From assembly GCA_001632425.1 (NCBI GenBank), contig KV425565.1, positions 262,016 to 326,015 of the forward strand: a DNA stretch of 64,000 bases, in the 5' to 3' direction. The notes under the pieces were generated by a model, which saw only the letters and a list, made by a program, of their open reading frames with translations, was not told the origin of the DNA and searched no databases. A program made the position numbers and the translations under genes. The DNA is from Neolentinus lepideus HHB14362 ss-1 (taxonomy: Eukaryota; Basidiomycota; Agaricomycetes; Gloeophyllales; Gloeophyllaceae). Positions 48,447 through 58,519 of this stretch are shown here, piece after piece. The first letter of the stretch is position 1, and every line of letters starts with the position of its first letter.

Positions 48447-49071
48447 AAAGCTGGGGGAGACGAACTCGGCTCGCTCAGATCTTTCCTGCCTGCGTAATAT
48501 ACTGTATCAGAACGACATCGAAATGCGAGGGGATCCGCTAGTGGCAAGAAGAGTACCCGCCAGGCTGCAGCGTGACCGTCTTCTGACGTCCGGCACGGCC
48601 AAGTATCGCGCCTCGAGTGCGAAGGGAGCGCGCAACTAGCTCATTCGTCCTGTAAAGGACGCCACCTCTCCCTTTTACTCTCCATAGTCGCGCACATCCT
48701 TCCGCGTCTCCTACTTGTTCCGCAACAGGATACGCATCAATATTTGATTCACTGACATCCCGGCCATCTAAGAGCTCCAAGGCGGTATCTTTCAATTCCG
48801 ATCCACGCTCATCAATCGTACCTTAACTGCAATGTTGACGCAACGGCGACTGTGACAGCGTTTCATCATTTAATATCGTTCTTAACACAGTCGAAGACGT
48901 TCTTGCAGTATCCTTCCGCAAATCACTGGAGCACAGTCAGACGCATCTCTCCACCTAAACGTTCACCAAAATCTGCGCAAGGACCTAAGACATGTCCCCT
49001 ATATCATAGCATGGCGTGGAAGTTTCAGAAAATGCAGACAGGAAACGTAACTACAACATGCCAGACGTCTA
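48447..49071. other. Intergenic, one unexplained minus-strand frame
   Basis: Holds the 5' flank of the paraoxonase-like gene and 3' flank of RPS2. A minus-strand frame at 48538-48817 stays open for about 90 codons (includes CARLWRVKGRGGVLYRTNEL), but it has a stop just upstream, no ATG and no recognised domain. I do not call it a gene. Confidence 0.4.
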
Positions 49072-49950
49072 TTAAGCCTTCTTGCCAGCGGTGAGCTGCA
49101 GATGAGCTGAGTGCTCGTCGTAGGGAACCTTGGATAGCGGGATCTCGCTCCACAGATCGGGCGTGAGGAAGGCGTATGTTTTGGTGATCTAGGTAATGTA
49201 TCAACACGCGTCCCGAATCGGGCAATCGAGCAACTTACAGCCGTGAACGTAGCTTTTAAGAAGTTGCCCATCGTGGCAGTCGAGCCTTTCGATGACGTGT
49301 ACACGTCCTCGACACCAGCGAGCTGCAGCAGTCGCTTGGACGCTGGGGCAGCGACAATACCAGTTCCACGCGGCGCGGGGATGAGACGGCACATAACGGA
49401 GCCACTCTTGCCACTGACTTTCGAGGGCACAGTATGGGGCTCTCCGAGCTTAGCACCCCAGTAACCTCTCCGGACAGGAATCACAGATAGCTTGGCAAGG
49501 ATGATGGCACCGCGGATGGCGGTGGCGACTTCCTTTGCGCACTTGACACCCAATCCGACGTGACCATCGAAGTCACCTATAGCGACGAATGCCTTGAATC
49601 GTGTGCGCTGACCAGCACGGGTCTGCTTCTGGACAGGCATGATCTTCATAACTTCATCTTTGAGCTTGGGCAGGAAGAAGTCGACGATCTGGTATTCCTT
49701 GACGGGCAGGGAGAAAAGGTAGATTTCCTCCATGGACTTGATCTTTCCGTCCTTCACAAGGCGACCGAGCTTGGTTACGGGAACCCTGTATACCTCATTG
49801 TTAACCCGTACCTCTGCAGAAGCACTGCTGCGCATACCACTCCTTCTCCTCGTCCTTGCGACCGCCACGACGGGGTCCGCGACGACCCCTACCTCCAGGA
49901 CCACCACGTCCACGTCCAAATCCACCACGTCCACGTCCAGCGTCAGCCAT
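49072..49950 (-). CDS. RPS2: 40S ribosomal protein uS5 (RPS2)
   Basis: Component of the small ribosomal subunit at the mRNA entry region. It starts [17 protein letters not shown], an RGG-rich tail typical of eukaryotic uS5. The S5 domain follows: [73 protein letters not shown] and [18 protein letters not shown]. The end is [13 protein letters not shown]...[13 protein letters not shown] before the TAA at 49072. Two introns: one splits the W codon of KEWVPVTK (about 49789-49838) and one lies near 49190-49240. A further intron in the 5' leader is possible, since a GTGAGT donor at about 50153 and a GTTGCAG acceptor at about 49970 are both present. Confidence 0.95.
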
Positions 49951-50205
49951 TTGAAGTCCCGAGAGCGTTACTGCAACAGAATGTGAGCCAAGGGTTTACA
50001 CCGAGTCCAATCTTCCGTTCAACGCCATTGCATCCGAGTTTCCTAGAAGCAATCCATCGGCCTAAAGCACGATTCAAGTCCCAGAACTTCTCCCAGTCAT
50101 TCATTGTCCCTCTCTGCAACCGCATAAAGACCTAGATATGTGAAATGTACTCACGTCTTGAGGTGCGAGAGAGGTTATGCGTCGGATGCTCGAGGATTCT
50201 TAGCC

Positions 50206-50233
50206 GATAATACCAGATAGGACTGGCGGCAAG
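50206..50233 (+). repeat. 28-bp direct repeat, left copy
   Basis: Begins GATAATACCAGATAGG and ends GGCGGCAAG. It is identical over 28 bp to 51261-51288 in the same orientation; flanking bases differ immediately on both sides. Confidence 0.85.
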
Positions 50234-50240
50234 AAAACGC

Positions 50241-51235
50241 GCGACGTCAACCCTGTAGAGTGAACGAGGACCCCGGGACCCTTATGTAATGCAGAGACCA
50301 CCCTCTAATTAGGCAATATGTGGCTGGAGTGATTACAAGGTGCGAGGAAACAAGTCGAATTACAGGAAAACTGTGGTACGATGGTGCCAAGGAACCATTT
50401 ATATACAAGATACACATTACATACATGCTTTGATATGCATATGATAAGGTTTGAGTCTGTGCTAGATGCGAAAAGGCTTACGGGGAGCTGGCGGGCTTGA
50501 TCAGTAATCGACTTATGTCTGCTGAATCCTGTGCAGTGGTCGTATTGCCTGGAGACTTGTCATGATTGCATTGATGCTTAAACATCACTCTACTGGCTTA
50601 TATGGATGATGATGCGCTCATTAACGGATGGTTATTTCTGATTGGTTTGTGCGTCTGCGGTCCGAACATGCACAGTCTTATCCTCGCTCCATGTCTTAAG
50701 AATTTTATGGAATATAGTAATTTAATACTTGTCTGGTTCTTATATAATGCTACAACTCCAAGGTCCAGAGCTGAAATGTACACCAATTCCCGCATCGTAC
50801 ATACTTTGTATCTCAATATGTGTGCCACTTGTACAGTATCTGGGTTCACAACACATTAGCACAGCAATAGCGAGGTATAAGAATTAGACTTCTTATTAGC
50901 GACACACATTGTTTTTTCTCTTATGAGTAGGATGTACCAATATCTCGAGATACAGCAAGCGGATTGATGCCACATGGCGCAGGTGTCCAAATACGGTAGC
51001 TAGTGGCGGAGGCAAGTAGAATCGTTACACACACCATGCGATTTTGGGTTCTCATGTTGGAGATAATTGTATGCCAATGTATTGTACTATCATTTATGAG
51101 TATACTACACACTTTTGGGACGGTATGAAACACTGTGGAAGGTGCCAGCCAAGATTGAATGCTAACAGTGCAAAAAAGCGAAAATATGGACCCCGGGGAC
51201 CAGTCAGGGGGTTACCACCCGAGGGTTGACGTCGC
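50241..51235. mobile_element. Possible small inverted-repeat element
   Basis: GCGACGTCAACCCT at 50241-50254 is matched by its exact complement at 51222-51235. Inside these, GGACCCCGGGACC (50268-50280) and GGACCCCGGGGACC (51188-51201) form a second, near-palindromic pair at mirrored distances. This gives a 995-bp segment with 14-bp inverted ends, lying between the two 28-bp direct repeats. There is no clear target-site duplication and no transposase, so its nature is inference. Confidence 0.4.
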
Positions 51236-51260
51236 CGGCAATACCCGCGTTGGCCCCTTG

Positions 51261-51288
51261 GATAATACCAGATAGGACTGGCGGCAAG
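51261..51288 (+). repeat. 28-bp direct repeat, right copy
   Basis: Perfect second copy of 50206-50233, 1,055 bp further along, same orientation. Confidence 0.85.
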
Positions 51289-51720
51289 GGTCGGAAGCCG
51301 GAGACAAACCGTGAGAACCGGAACAGATACCGGAGTCATCCCGGCCCATTGTGGCGGCTTGTATTTCTCTCTGGTCCTGAATATCACCTAGTTCGTAGCG
51401 CTAGTGTTCTTTCAATCGGAAGACTTGAAAAAACGTAGTCGAGCCTTTCGAGAGGATTTCGAAGATGTCCGAGTGTCCGAAAGGTATAAAATTAGCATTG
51501 GGTCGATAGGCCACGAGGCTTATGTAATACACCTACGGCAAATATAAGGGCTGGCCGGAAGGTTTTGGAGCCCCAACTGCTGACCGAACGCCCCGTGTTA
51601 CCGCACACGTTGTCTGTGAGTCGTCGACAATGAATCTTCTGGCGTTGTGATGCGTGATCATTAACTGATGTTATTAACCTTACAGATCCCGCTCGCAAGT
51701 CGCAACAAAGTTGGCACCCT

Positions 51721-52812
51721 ATGTCGAATTTTATAATGTCGAATTATACCAAACCGCAATCTAGTCTTTGCCCCACGTATGCTAGACGCTCGTTCTTGCT
51801 GATATCTCCGATACTGAGGTCGTATTTACAGCAACGGCCGTCAAGCCGTTGGGGATGGGGCTCTCTCTTTTGACGCTGCGCCTAGCGTTCTCGCTGTCTG
51901 CCATATGCAAGGCACCGACGACCTCTACTATTACTCTACCACGTTCTCTGGCGGACCCGGGGTGAGTTTCACGACTTCTATTTATGGTTGACCGCTGACT
52001 TATTGTGCGATGTAGTGGCGTTTTTGACACCCCTAACGAGAAATGCCCTCCTGACCGAGGGTCGTCGGACTGGGTGACAGACAGTCCGGCGCGTATCTTC
52101 TCCACCTCCCCCATTTCCGACCGATCATCCATGCTCTCCCTTCCCGAAGCTGAATACTTCCCAAAATCTATCGTATATCCGCCCACTCCCCCGCCAGATG
52201 ACGTACACACCGCGCTCGACTCCTTCTCGAGTGTTCCAGCAGCAGTAGTAGCTTCGCCGCAAGCGATCCGTGGCAGAGTGCGCGCCCCCGTCGAAGAGTT
52301 GATGACCCCGCCCCTCACTCCAGATGATGAGGAAGAAGGCAACGGCAGCGTTTCTGCTATCAGTGCTAAGCAGTCGAATGCCGCGTTAGATTTTCTGACC
52401 AGTCTGTTCCCTCGCAATGGTCTCAGCGCTTTGCCATATGCCAAGAGCGTCTCCATCTCGGCTCCCAATATGGGGGCGACATTCGATGGAGTCGTTCTCG
52501 AGGCACCTAGCAAGCCTAAGACTTTCTATGTTAATGGTCGTAACGCTGATAGCGTTAATTTGAGGGAAAGGTACGCGATTTTATATCGATGTGAAGTCGT
52601 TGAAGTAGGCTTATTGTCTGAACAGTGTCACTGCGCTGTTGGATTTGGCCGATGAGCAACTGCAGTGCTCGGCGCTCGTAATAGTACTTGAGCGTGCGTC
52701 CCCGGCTTTGGGCGACTTGCTACATGCTTTGATGTACGTGGGCGGCACCGTCGTTACTAAACCTCCTTTCCAGGCAGATCCTGCTTATGTGCTTGTTGGG
52801 TTAGAGATCTGA
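51721..52812 (+). CDS. OAZ1: Ornithine decarboxylase antizyme, +1 ribosomal frameshift
   Basis: Antizyme binds ornithine decarboxylase, sends it to the proteasome and blocks polyamine uptake; polyamines raise its own frameshifting. ORF1 is 65 codons: exons 51721-51776, 51832-51961 and 52016-52024. It ends GGPG-WRF followed by TGA at 52025-52027. A +1 slip at TTT-TGA skips T52025 and continues GAC ACC CCT (DTPNEKCPP...) to 52570, then 52626 to the TGA at 52810. ORF2 is 243 codons, so the full product is about 308 residues. The C-terminal antizyme domain reads KTFYVNGRNADSVNLRE, SVTALLDLADEQLQCSALV, ERASPALGDLLHALMYVGG and a final YVLVGLEI. The W-x-x-D junction matches the position of the shift in animal antizymes (WCS-D). 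Introns lie on both sides of the shift site. Confidence 0.9.
52019..52090 (+). promoter_or_regulatory. Programmed +1 frameshift site with 3' hairpins
   Basis: The shift codon pair is TTT TGA at 52022-52027. Two candidate stimulatory hairpins follow. CCCTC (52046-52050) pairs with GAGGG (52057-52061) over a 6-nt loop. GTCGGACTG (52064-52072) pairs with CAGTCCGGC (52082-52090), 9 pairs including one U-G, over a 9-nt loop. The slip site is required by the frames; the hairpin role is inference. Confidence 0.75.
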
Positions 52813-53197
52813 GTGAGTTAACGGGTTTTGATGCAGGGGGATGACAGAGTGTTCCGGTTTAGATGATTTTTACATACTTTGTTGTTTGCATGCGTCGGTC
52901 GGTTATTCTTGTATGTAGTTGCGGGGAGGTATCTCATGCTTCTTTACTCTTTCCGCCCGTTGGTATGATGCGTCAGTGATGCACAAGGCTTCCTTCAACA
53001 CGTTCTGCGCAGTAGTCTTTGTTCTTTCAAGTCGTGACAACAGGGCACACTGCACCTGCATCAGACAATGCCAACAGTACTTTTATATCTCTATAGTGTC
53101 TTCGCATATATAAGGAACGCGGAAGGTAGATTGCCGTTGATTTCATTAACTTAACCCTAGGCTGGACTAAGCCACCTCTTTCACTGCTGCCATCGTA
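52813..53197. other. Intergenic, antizyme 3' flank and Smr-gene promoter
   Basis: Two plus-strand genes in tandem. T-rich stretches near 52855-52930 probably belong to the antizyme 3' UTR. No further gene seen. Confidence 0.45.
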
Positions 53198-54232
53198 ATG
53201 TCAATCCTCGGGCAGATATTCGGTGCCATCATCAAGCTGCTATGCGGCGAACAGCAGCAACAGCCTGCAACAGAACAGCAACCTCCCTACAAGCCACCTA
53301 GTCCAGGGCCACAACAAGGACGTCCACCGGAGAAACCTCATGTTCCGTCCCCTCCTCGTCCACATGGTCTTGTAGTACGTGTTCAACTACATTAATGGAG
53401 ATGTTCATATAACCGTTGAAATATATGCGACTTTGCAATGTAGAACCAGAACCAAATCAACCAGCAAAATCAACACTATGTCAGCTTGCGAGACCGGGCC
53501 CGGGAGGAGGGCGCACAGATGGCGAAGTGCTTTGAAGAGAGCAAGGCTGCTTATGCGAGGGGGGATCGTGCATTAGCCAAAGAGCTGTCAGTGAAAGGGC
53601 ATGGTCACGAAGCAGAGATGGAACGCTTAAATGCGCAGGCGAGTGAATGGATCTTCTTTGGTAAGTAACCGTAACCCACATAGATGAATTAGGGCTGAGC
53701 GTCCCTGTACGGATAGAGAACAACAAGGTACCGAGCGTTGTCGAACTTCCCTTCTAACATCTCATTTTCATGTCGCAAATAGGACAGTCAGCCAGATGAA
53801 ATCGACTTGCACGGATTGTATGTGAAGGAAGCCATCTCTTACACGGATCGGGCTATACAAAAGGCGCGAGGACAGGGAAATTCCGAGATACGGCTTATTG
53901 TTGGTCTGTAACTTCCCTTCGGTCCCGAAGGACGGTAGATAACCGCCATGAAACGTACAGGGAAGGGTCTACACTCACCGCATGGTGTCGCAAAATTAGA
54001 ACCAGCGATAAAGGATTTAATGCAAAAGTGCGTTCGTTCCGACACATTCACGTATGCCGTTACTCAACTAACAATGTCCAGGCATGGCCTGATTGCGGAG
54101 TTGGACCCTCGGAACTCGGGAGTGCTTATAGTAGACCTTGACGGACAAAGCAAGGGACGAGGACCGGTGCTTAGCTCAGACGAAATTCTGAGCAAGCTGA
54201 AGTCGAGTCAGGAGGGTTGTATCATCATGTAG
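53198..54232 (+). CDS. DUF1771-Smr domain protein
   Basis: Smr domains are small endonuclease/RNA-binding folds; in yeast Cue2 and animal relatives they act on mRNA of stalled ribosomes. The first 60 residues are Gln/Pro-rich after a hydrophobic MSILGQIFGAIIKLLCG. DUF1771 follows (YVSLRDRAREEGAQMAKCFE, AAYARGDRALAKELSVKGHG, MERLNAQASEWIF). The Smr core has the EIDLHGLYVKEAI motif (LDLHGL type), IRLIVGKGLHSPHG (the GxGxHS-type loop) and a final HGLIAELDPRNSGVLIVDL. Exons are separated by 50-90 nt introns; one is the 11-nt microexon 53717-53727 encoding the residues just before DSQPDEID. Intact, cytosolic by inference. Confidence 0.9.
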
Positions 54233-54537
54233 TCGATCGCGTTGTTGCGCGCAATGGATCACTCGAGTCTTGTACGTATCATTTCTCACTGTGTGAAGAA
54301 GTGAAGGTAGTGAGCATATATTATAGTATCTCTTGTAGCAATCATAATGATTCTTAGATCGCTAAACTCAGAGCTATGAAAGCTTTTTATGGCAAGGTCG
54401 CACCGGCCGTATGTCCGTCTTTGGCATCCCGTAAGTCTAGCCGCATCGAGTTCGTTCCCATTACTGCTGCCGCCACAGATCCCAGTGGTCGACTACATTC
54501 GTCTTGCTGAGTGACTGTGAACTTCTGGCCCATCTGG
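54233..54537. other. Intergenic, promoter of the FAD oxidase gene
   Basis: Tandem plus-strand genes; about 305 bp. No open frame or element seen. Confidence 0.45.
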
Positions 54538-57068
54538 ATGTATCGAATTCAGCTTCCCAAGGTGATACTGTGGATAGGTCTGAGCGGGTTTTGGCCGAGT
54601 GCCTTCCCGCTTGCAACGCCAGATGATTGGCAGTCTCTCAACGAAACCATAGGCGGTAGACTTCAAGCAGGCGTTCTCGTATCCCAGCCCTGTTTTCTGG
54701 TCGTGAATGGTCAGCACGTCTCGGTAAATCAGACCGCGTGTGCCGAGGTCCAGCAGAATTATCACAGTCCCTTATTCCGAGTTAGTAATTATGGCGCATG
54801 GATGCAGGTATGTTTGCCTGTTAGTCTCGTGATGCCCGCAACTCCAACGTGGATCACGGATAATAGCCACAATGGGAGACGTGTCAGAGGACAGGGGAAC
54901 AGTGCCTGCTTGATTCCACTACGCCAACGGATCCCCTTGCTTGGACAGCGTATGACTGCTCGCAAGGCTCCATCTCGCCCTACTATGTGAGACATCATAC
55001 CTTCATTTCTCGTGCAAATGACATAACCGAGTACGGCGGCGGAAGATCGAAGTTCAGAATGTCTCAGACGTTCAAGTAGCATTCAGATTTACCTCGACAA
55101 CTGGTGTCCCCTTGAGTATCAAAAACACAGGTCATGACTATAAAGGCAGAGCCGGCGCGAAAGGATCACTGGCCTTATGGGTCTGTCCGTGGCTGTTCTA
55201 CCCGATAATCACAAATGACGCCTGTTTGTAGACGCATGGCCTGAAATCGGTATGATTTCAGGTATTCCAAGTTCTTTGGGCCTACTCACAATGGTAACAG
55301 ATCTCATATAATGCCACATTCACCCCTGAGGGGTGCACTACAAGCTACAATGCGATGACTCTAGGCGTTAGTCTGCTCTATGTGCATTGGATTCTTCGTA
55401 CGGGAAACTAAAATACTATGAAAGGCCGGCGTGGGCTGGCAGGACGCTTACCAGTTTGCGGATAAACATAATGTAACAATCGTGTGCGGGTACCATCAGA
55501 CCGTTGGCTCAAGTGGCGGATGGGTTATGGTCAGTGTCTTCGGTTTCCCAGGGCCATTGGAATTCACTCGTTAGATAGGGTGGAGGACATAGTATCTTAT
55601 CCCCGAATTATGGCTTGGGCATCGACAGAGTCGTACGTGATCCAACAGTAATCATCACATAAAGATTTGATATTTGATCTATGTGGGATTCACTTGTCTA
55701 GCTACAATTCAAAATTGTCACCCCTGATGGTATCTACCGTACAGCGAATGATCGCGAAAATCCTGATCTTTTCTGGGCTTTACGAGGTGGCGGAGGTGGT
55801 ACATTCGGTATCGTGATGGAGACTACACATCGGGTCGAACCTGCAGTTACTTTACAAGTGTACGTCATAAAAGGAATCTTAGAGGTATTGCGCCGCTTAC
55901 ATATGGGTCTCACCTTTTACAGTGCTGATATCACCTTTAACGCAACCTCGACTAACATGTTGTCTTGGCTTGAGGTAGTCACTAACCACTCCTTAGAATG
56001 GGGACGAGATGGATGGGGTGGCCATATCGCAGTGAGTGTGGACCATCCTCATCGTGCTTCTAACTCTTATATGAGTATGTTGTCAGGGTCCTTCACTGAT
56101 CCACGTCACTCCCAAATTGTCACTGAGCGAGGCACTGGAATCAATGGCTCCAGCTATCGAGTATGCGCTATCTCAGAATGGAACGGCCGTCATTGAAACG
56201 TTGACATGGTGGAGATTCTTCCAGAAATACGTCACCGGAGCTCAGGCAGTAAGTCTCAGACGAAACTTGATGTTCTCTGCACTCGCATTCGGCATGATTG
56301 ACCCTCGTCCAAGGCTGTTGGGACGGGTAATATTCTAGGGACTCGGCTCATGCCTATCAGCCTATTCGAGACAACCGAGGGCCGAGCTCAAATCATGAAT
56401 GTTTTGTCTATCATATTGGACTATGCCAACCAATACATCGTCGCGGGTACACCGCTGCTGTATGACTACAAAAACGGGTCAACCAGTGCCACTCCTGCAT
56501 GGAGGAACTCGCTTTGGCTGGTTAGCATGCTGAACATTCGGCGGTCGCCTCCACTTATTTTGAATCCTCACTAGATGAGTTTCCACATGGTCATAAACTT
56601 TAATGACACACTTGCTGTGAAGCAACAGAAGTACAGACTTGTCACCAATGTCACGCAGCACATGCGAGATATATCGCCTGGGTCTGGAGCGTATTTCGTA
56701 GGTGTCACATCATCCTCGTGTGGATGGTCTGTCAGACTCCTTGGACAGAATGAAGGTGACGTCTACGAGCCGAACCACGAAAGTATGTTGTTAAAAATCA
56801 TCAGGTATGAATTTTCTCATATGGATTTCTCAGCATCATATTGGGGACCCAATTACCCTCAACTTGTGCAGGTGAAAGAGAAGTAGTGAGTGCAGGATGC
56901 CTTCAAGCCTGACCTTGTATTGACAGCATGAGCAGTGATCCGGAGCATCTCTTAGACTGTTGGCAATGTGGTAAGCTTACTTTCAGACCTCTTCCAGACA
57001 GACAGCTGAGCTTTCTCGCAGTTGGTTGGCGCGGTGCAGACGATAGTAGATACAGCTGTTATGTCTGA
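54538..57068 (+). CDS. Secreted FAD-linked oxidase (FAD_binding_4 plus BBE domain)
   Basis: Berberine-bridge-enzyme-type flavoprotein that oxidises sugars or small alcohols/alkaloid-like substrates with O2. The N-terminus MYRIQLPKVILWIGLSGFW is a signal peptide ending near AFPLATPDDW. The PCMH/FAD domain shows VPLSIKNTGHDYKGRA (histidine for covalent FAD), then IVCGYHQTVGSSGGWVMGG and GGGHSILSPNYGLGIDRV. The Cys of CGYHQTVGSSGG may be the second flavin link. PDLFWALRGGGGGTFGIVM follows. The C-terminal BBE segment carries the flavin-near SYWGPNYPQLVQVKEKY and a Cys-rich end. The gene is extremely fragmented (about 13 introns). Apparent stops in single frames, for example after ISPYYV near 54992, disappear once GT-AG introns are removed. 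Several N-glycosylation sites. Confidence 0.85.
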
Positions 57069-57328
57069 CTGTTGATTGGCACTGCGCAATGGATCACTGG
57101 CGCGGGCGATAGGGTCATGTATCGCAATATCCACCGATTGCGAGCAACCTCAAAATGCATTCTAACTCCTCTGCTATCAACTCGCCTGCGCGTTTCATTA
57201 CAAGCCCCTCATCGCTTCGAAACTCTCTTCAGTCATGAGGACAGCTGTGTTCCAGGCGAGAGTTTCACTGGTTGTTGCCTTGTGAGCTATTCGTTGAAGA
57301 TCCGCTGGTGAGCCACGTCTAGCGCACC
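57069..57328. other. Short intergenic stretch
   Basis: 3' flank of the FAD oxidase gene running up to the zinc-finger relic; nothing else seen. Confidence 0.4.
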
Positions 57329-57915
57329 CGTGACTCGATGATGTCCTCGAATTCAGAGAAGCTACCAAGCTCGCACTTCCTGCACTCGACGTGCCGCGCT
57401 AGACCTGAAAGGTCTGTACATCGTGTCTGGCATTCCGGACACTCTAGGGTTAATACCCTGGTCAACCGGTGAGCCTAAATGCAGTGCACAACACTCCAAC
57501 TGCGAAATCGGCGAAATCTGAGAGGTTTCTTGCAGTTCGGGCACCTAATTGTAGGATGAATGCTTGATTTGGAGTGCTGCAAAAGTATGAGCATTTAATT
57601 AGCATAGAGCCCTGGGGATTCAGAACCTTGGACAAACCACCATGTTGAGGCTACTGTCGGTGTTGAAGTGCTTGCTGAAAGGTGAGTTTAACGGCAATAT
57701 TCCTTCAGACCGTGATCATCCTTGTAAAAGCGGTCATAAGGCGAGCAGCAGTGATGTTCCTGTCAAATGGCTCCGCAACTCGTCCAGTGTCGAGAAGCCT
57801 TTGAGTTTCTGACATCCTCAACAATAGTTATGCATGAACTACCTGGCGAAATGCGACATAAGAATTTCACGACTCTTGAATTCTCGCTCGCATTTGCGGC
57901 AATGGTGATATTTGG
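57329..57915 (-). pseudogene. Decayed copy of the tandem C2H2 zinc-finger gene
   Basis: On the minus strand 57915-57842 reads HHCRKCEREFKSREILMSHF, matching WCRKCDRHFNSAGALLSH of the intact gene at 59.6-60.5 kb. It then continues MHNYC-stop-GCQKL with FSTLDELRSHL, and later NTDSSLN, in register with that gene but with several stops and frame changes. Near 57380-57430 LECPECQTRCTDLSGLARHV and CRKCELG match YKCPHCRIEFKCLSGLVQHV and EKCG. Order and spacing follow the intact gene, so this is a relic of the same family and the oldest of three tandem copies by degree of decay. Confidence 0.7.
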
Positions 57916-58253
57916 GTGAGTGTACGGTCGAGGGTGTCTTTAGAAACAAACCCTCAGGGGCACGGATTGCGCCTGACGTCCACGCCCATCCCCGCTGTTG
58001 TCACATTCCGTCGCGACTGAAGGTTCTCTTCAAAACACGTAAGAGGAAACAGGAATTTCCCCAAAGCAGAATACAACATATTCGAGCTCACCAGAAAAAT
58101 ATTCGCAAGATTGCTGCGCTCATATTCGAAAGTATTGACGGATTTAATTAGAATAGAATATCGTACAACACTCCCAGAAGGAAAAAGAAAGACCAGTTCA
58201 GACTGCAAGTGTGTAGAAAAACATTTGATATCAAGGGCTTACGAAAATAACCA

Positions 58254-58519
58254 GACATGCAGCCGAAGAAAACAATGTCCATCGGAAACAGAATTTGAGG
58301 AAAACTTGAAGAAGGTAGCTTCACGTCGTCAACCGCCTCGTCCCCGTAGTGATTGAGTCCATGACACTCTTCGGAACTGGAAATTTGACATGCAGCCGAA
58401 GAAAACGATGTCCATCGGAAACAGAGTTTAAGGAAAACTTGAAGGAGACAGCTTCACGTCGTCAACCGCCTCATGCCCGTCGTGATCGAGTCCATTACAC
58501 TCTTCGTAGCCGGGAACTT
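58254..58519. repeat. 133-bp tandem duplication of a zinc-finger gene 3' end
   Basis: Two adjacent copies with period 133 bp (58254-58386 and 58387-58519), beginning GACATGCAGCCGAAGAAAAC and about 90% identical. The right copy holds the last ~20 codons and stop of the 58.4-59.4 kb zinc-finger pseudogene. The left copy repeats that coding end (SVMDSITTG...RRLTT plus stop) outside the gene. Confidence 0.85.

Larger units (their letters stand above)
49951..51720. other. Intergenic DNA between RPS2 and antizyme, repeat-bearing
   Basis: No supported gene. Contains the RPS2 promoter and leader on the left, the antizyme promoter on the right, and a repeat pair with short inverted repeats in between (listed separately). 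The 50602-50859 frame is hydrophobic but lies inside the repeat-bounded segment and has no domain. Confidence 0.5.

Noticed and set aside
48538..48817. Open minus-strand frame of about 90 codons
   Set aside because: Begins after a stop with no ATG and no acceptor-linked upstream exon; no recognisable domain.
50602..50859. Hydrophobic 85-codon frame
   Set aside because: AT-rich chance frame inside the repeat-bounded intergenic segment; no family or splice support.
54840..55120. Apparent frameshifts and stops in the FAD oxidase gene
   Set aside because: Removing GT-AG introns restores one frame through EQCLLDSTTPTDP, QGSISPYYV and IEVQNVSDVQVAFRF, so the gene is intact.
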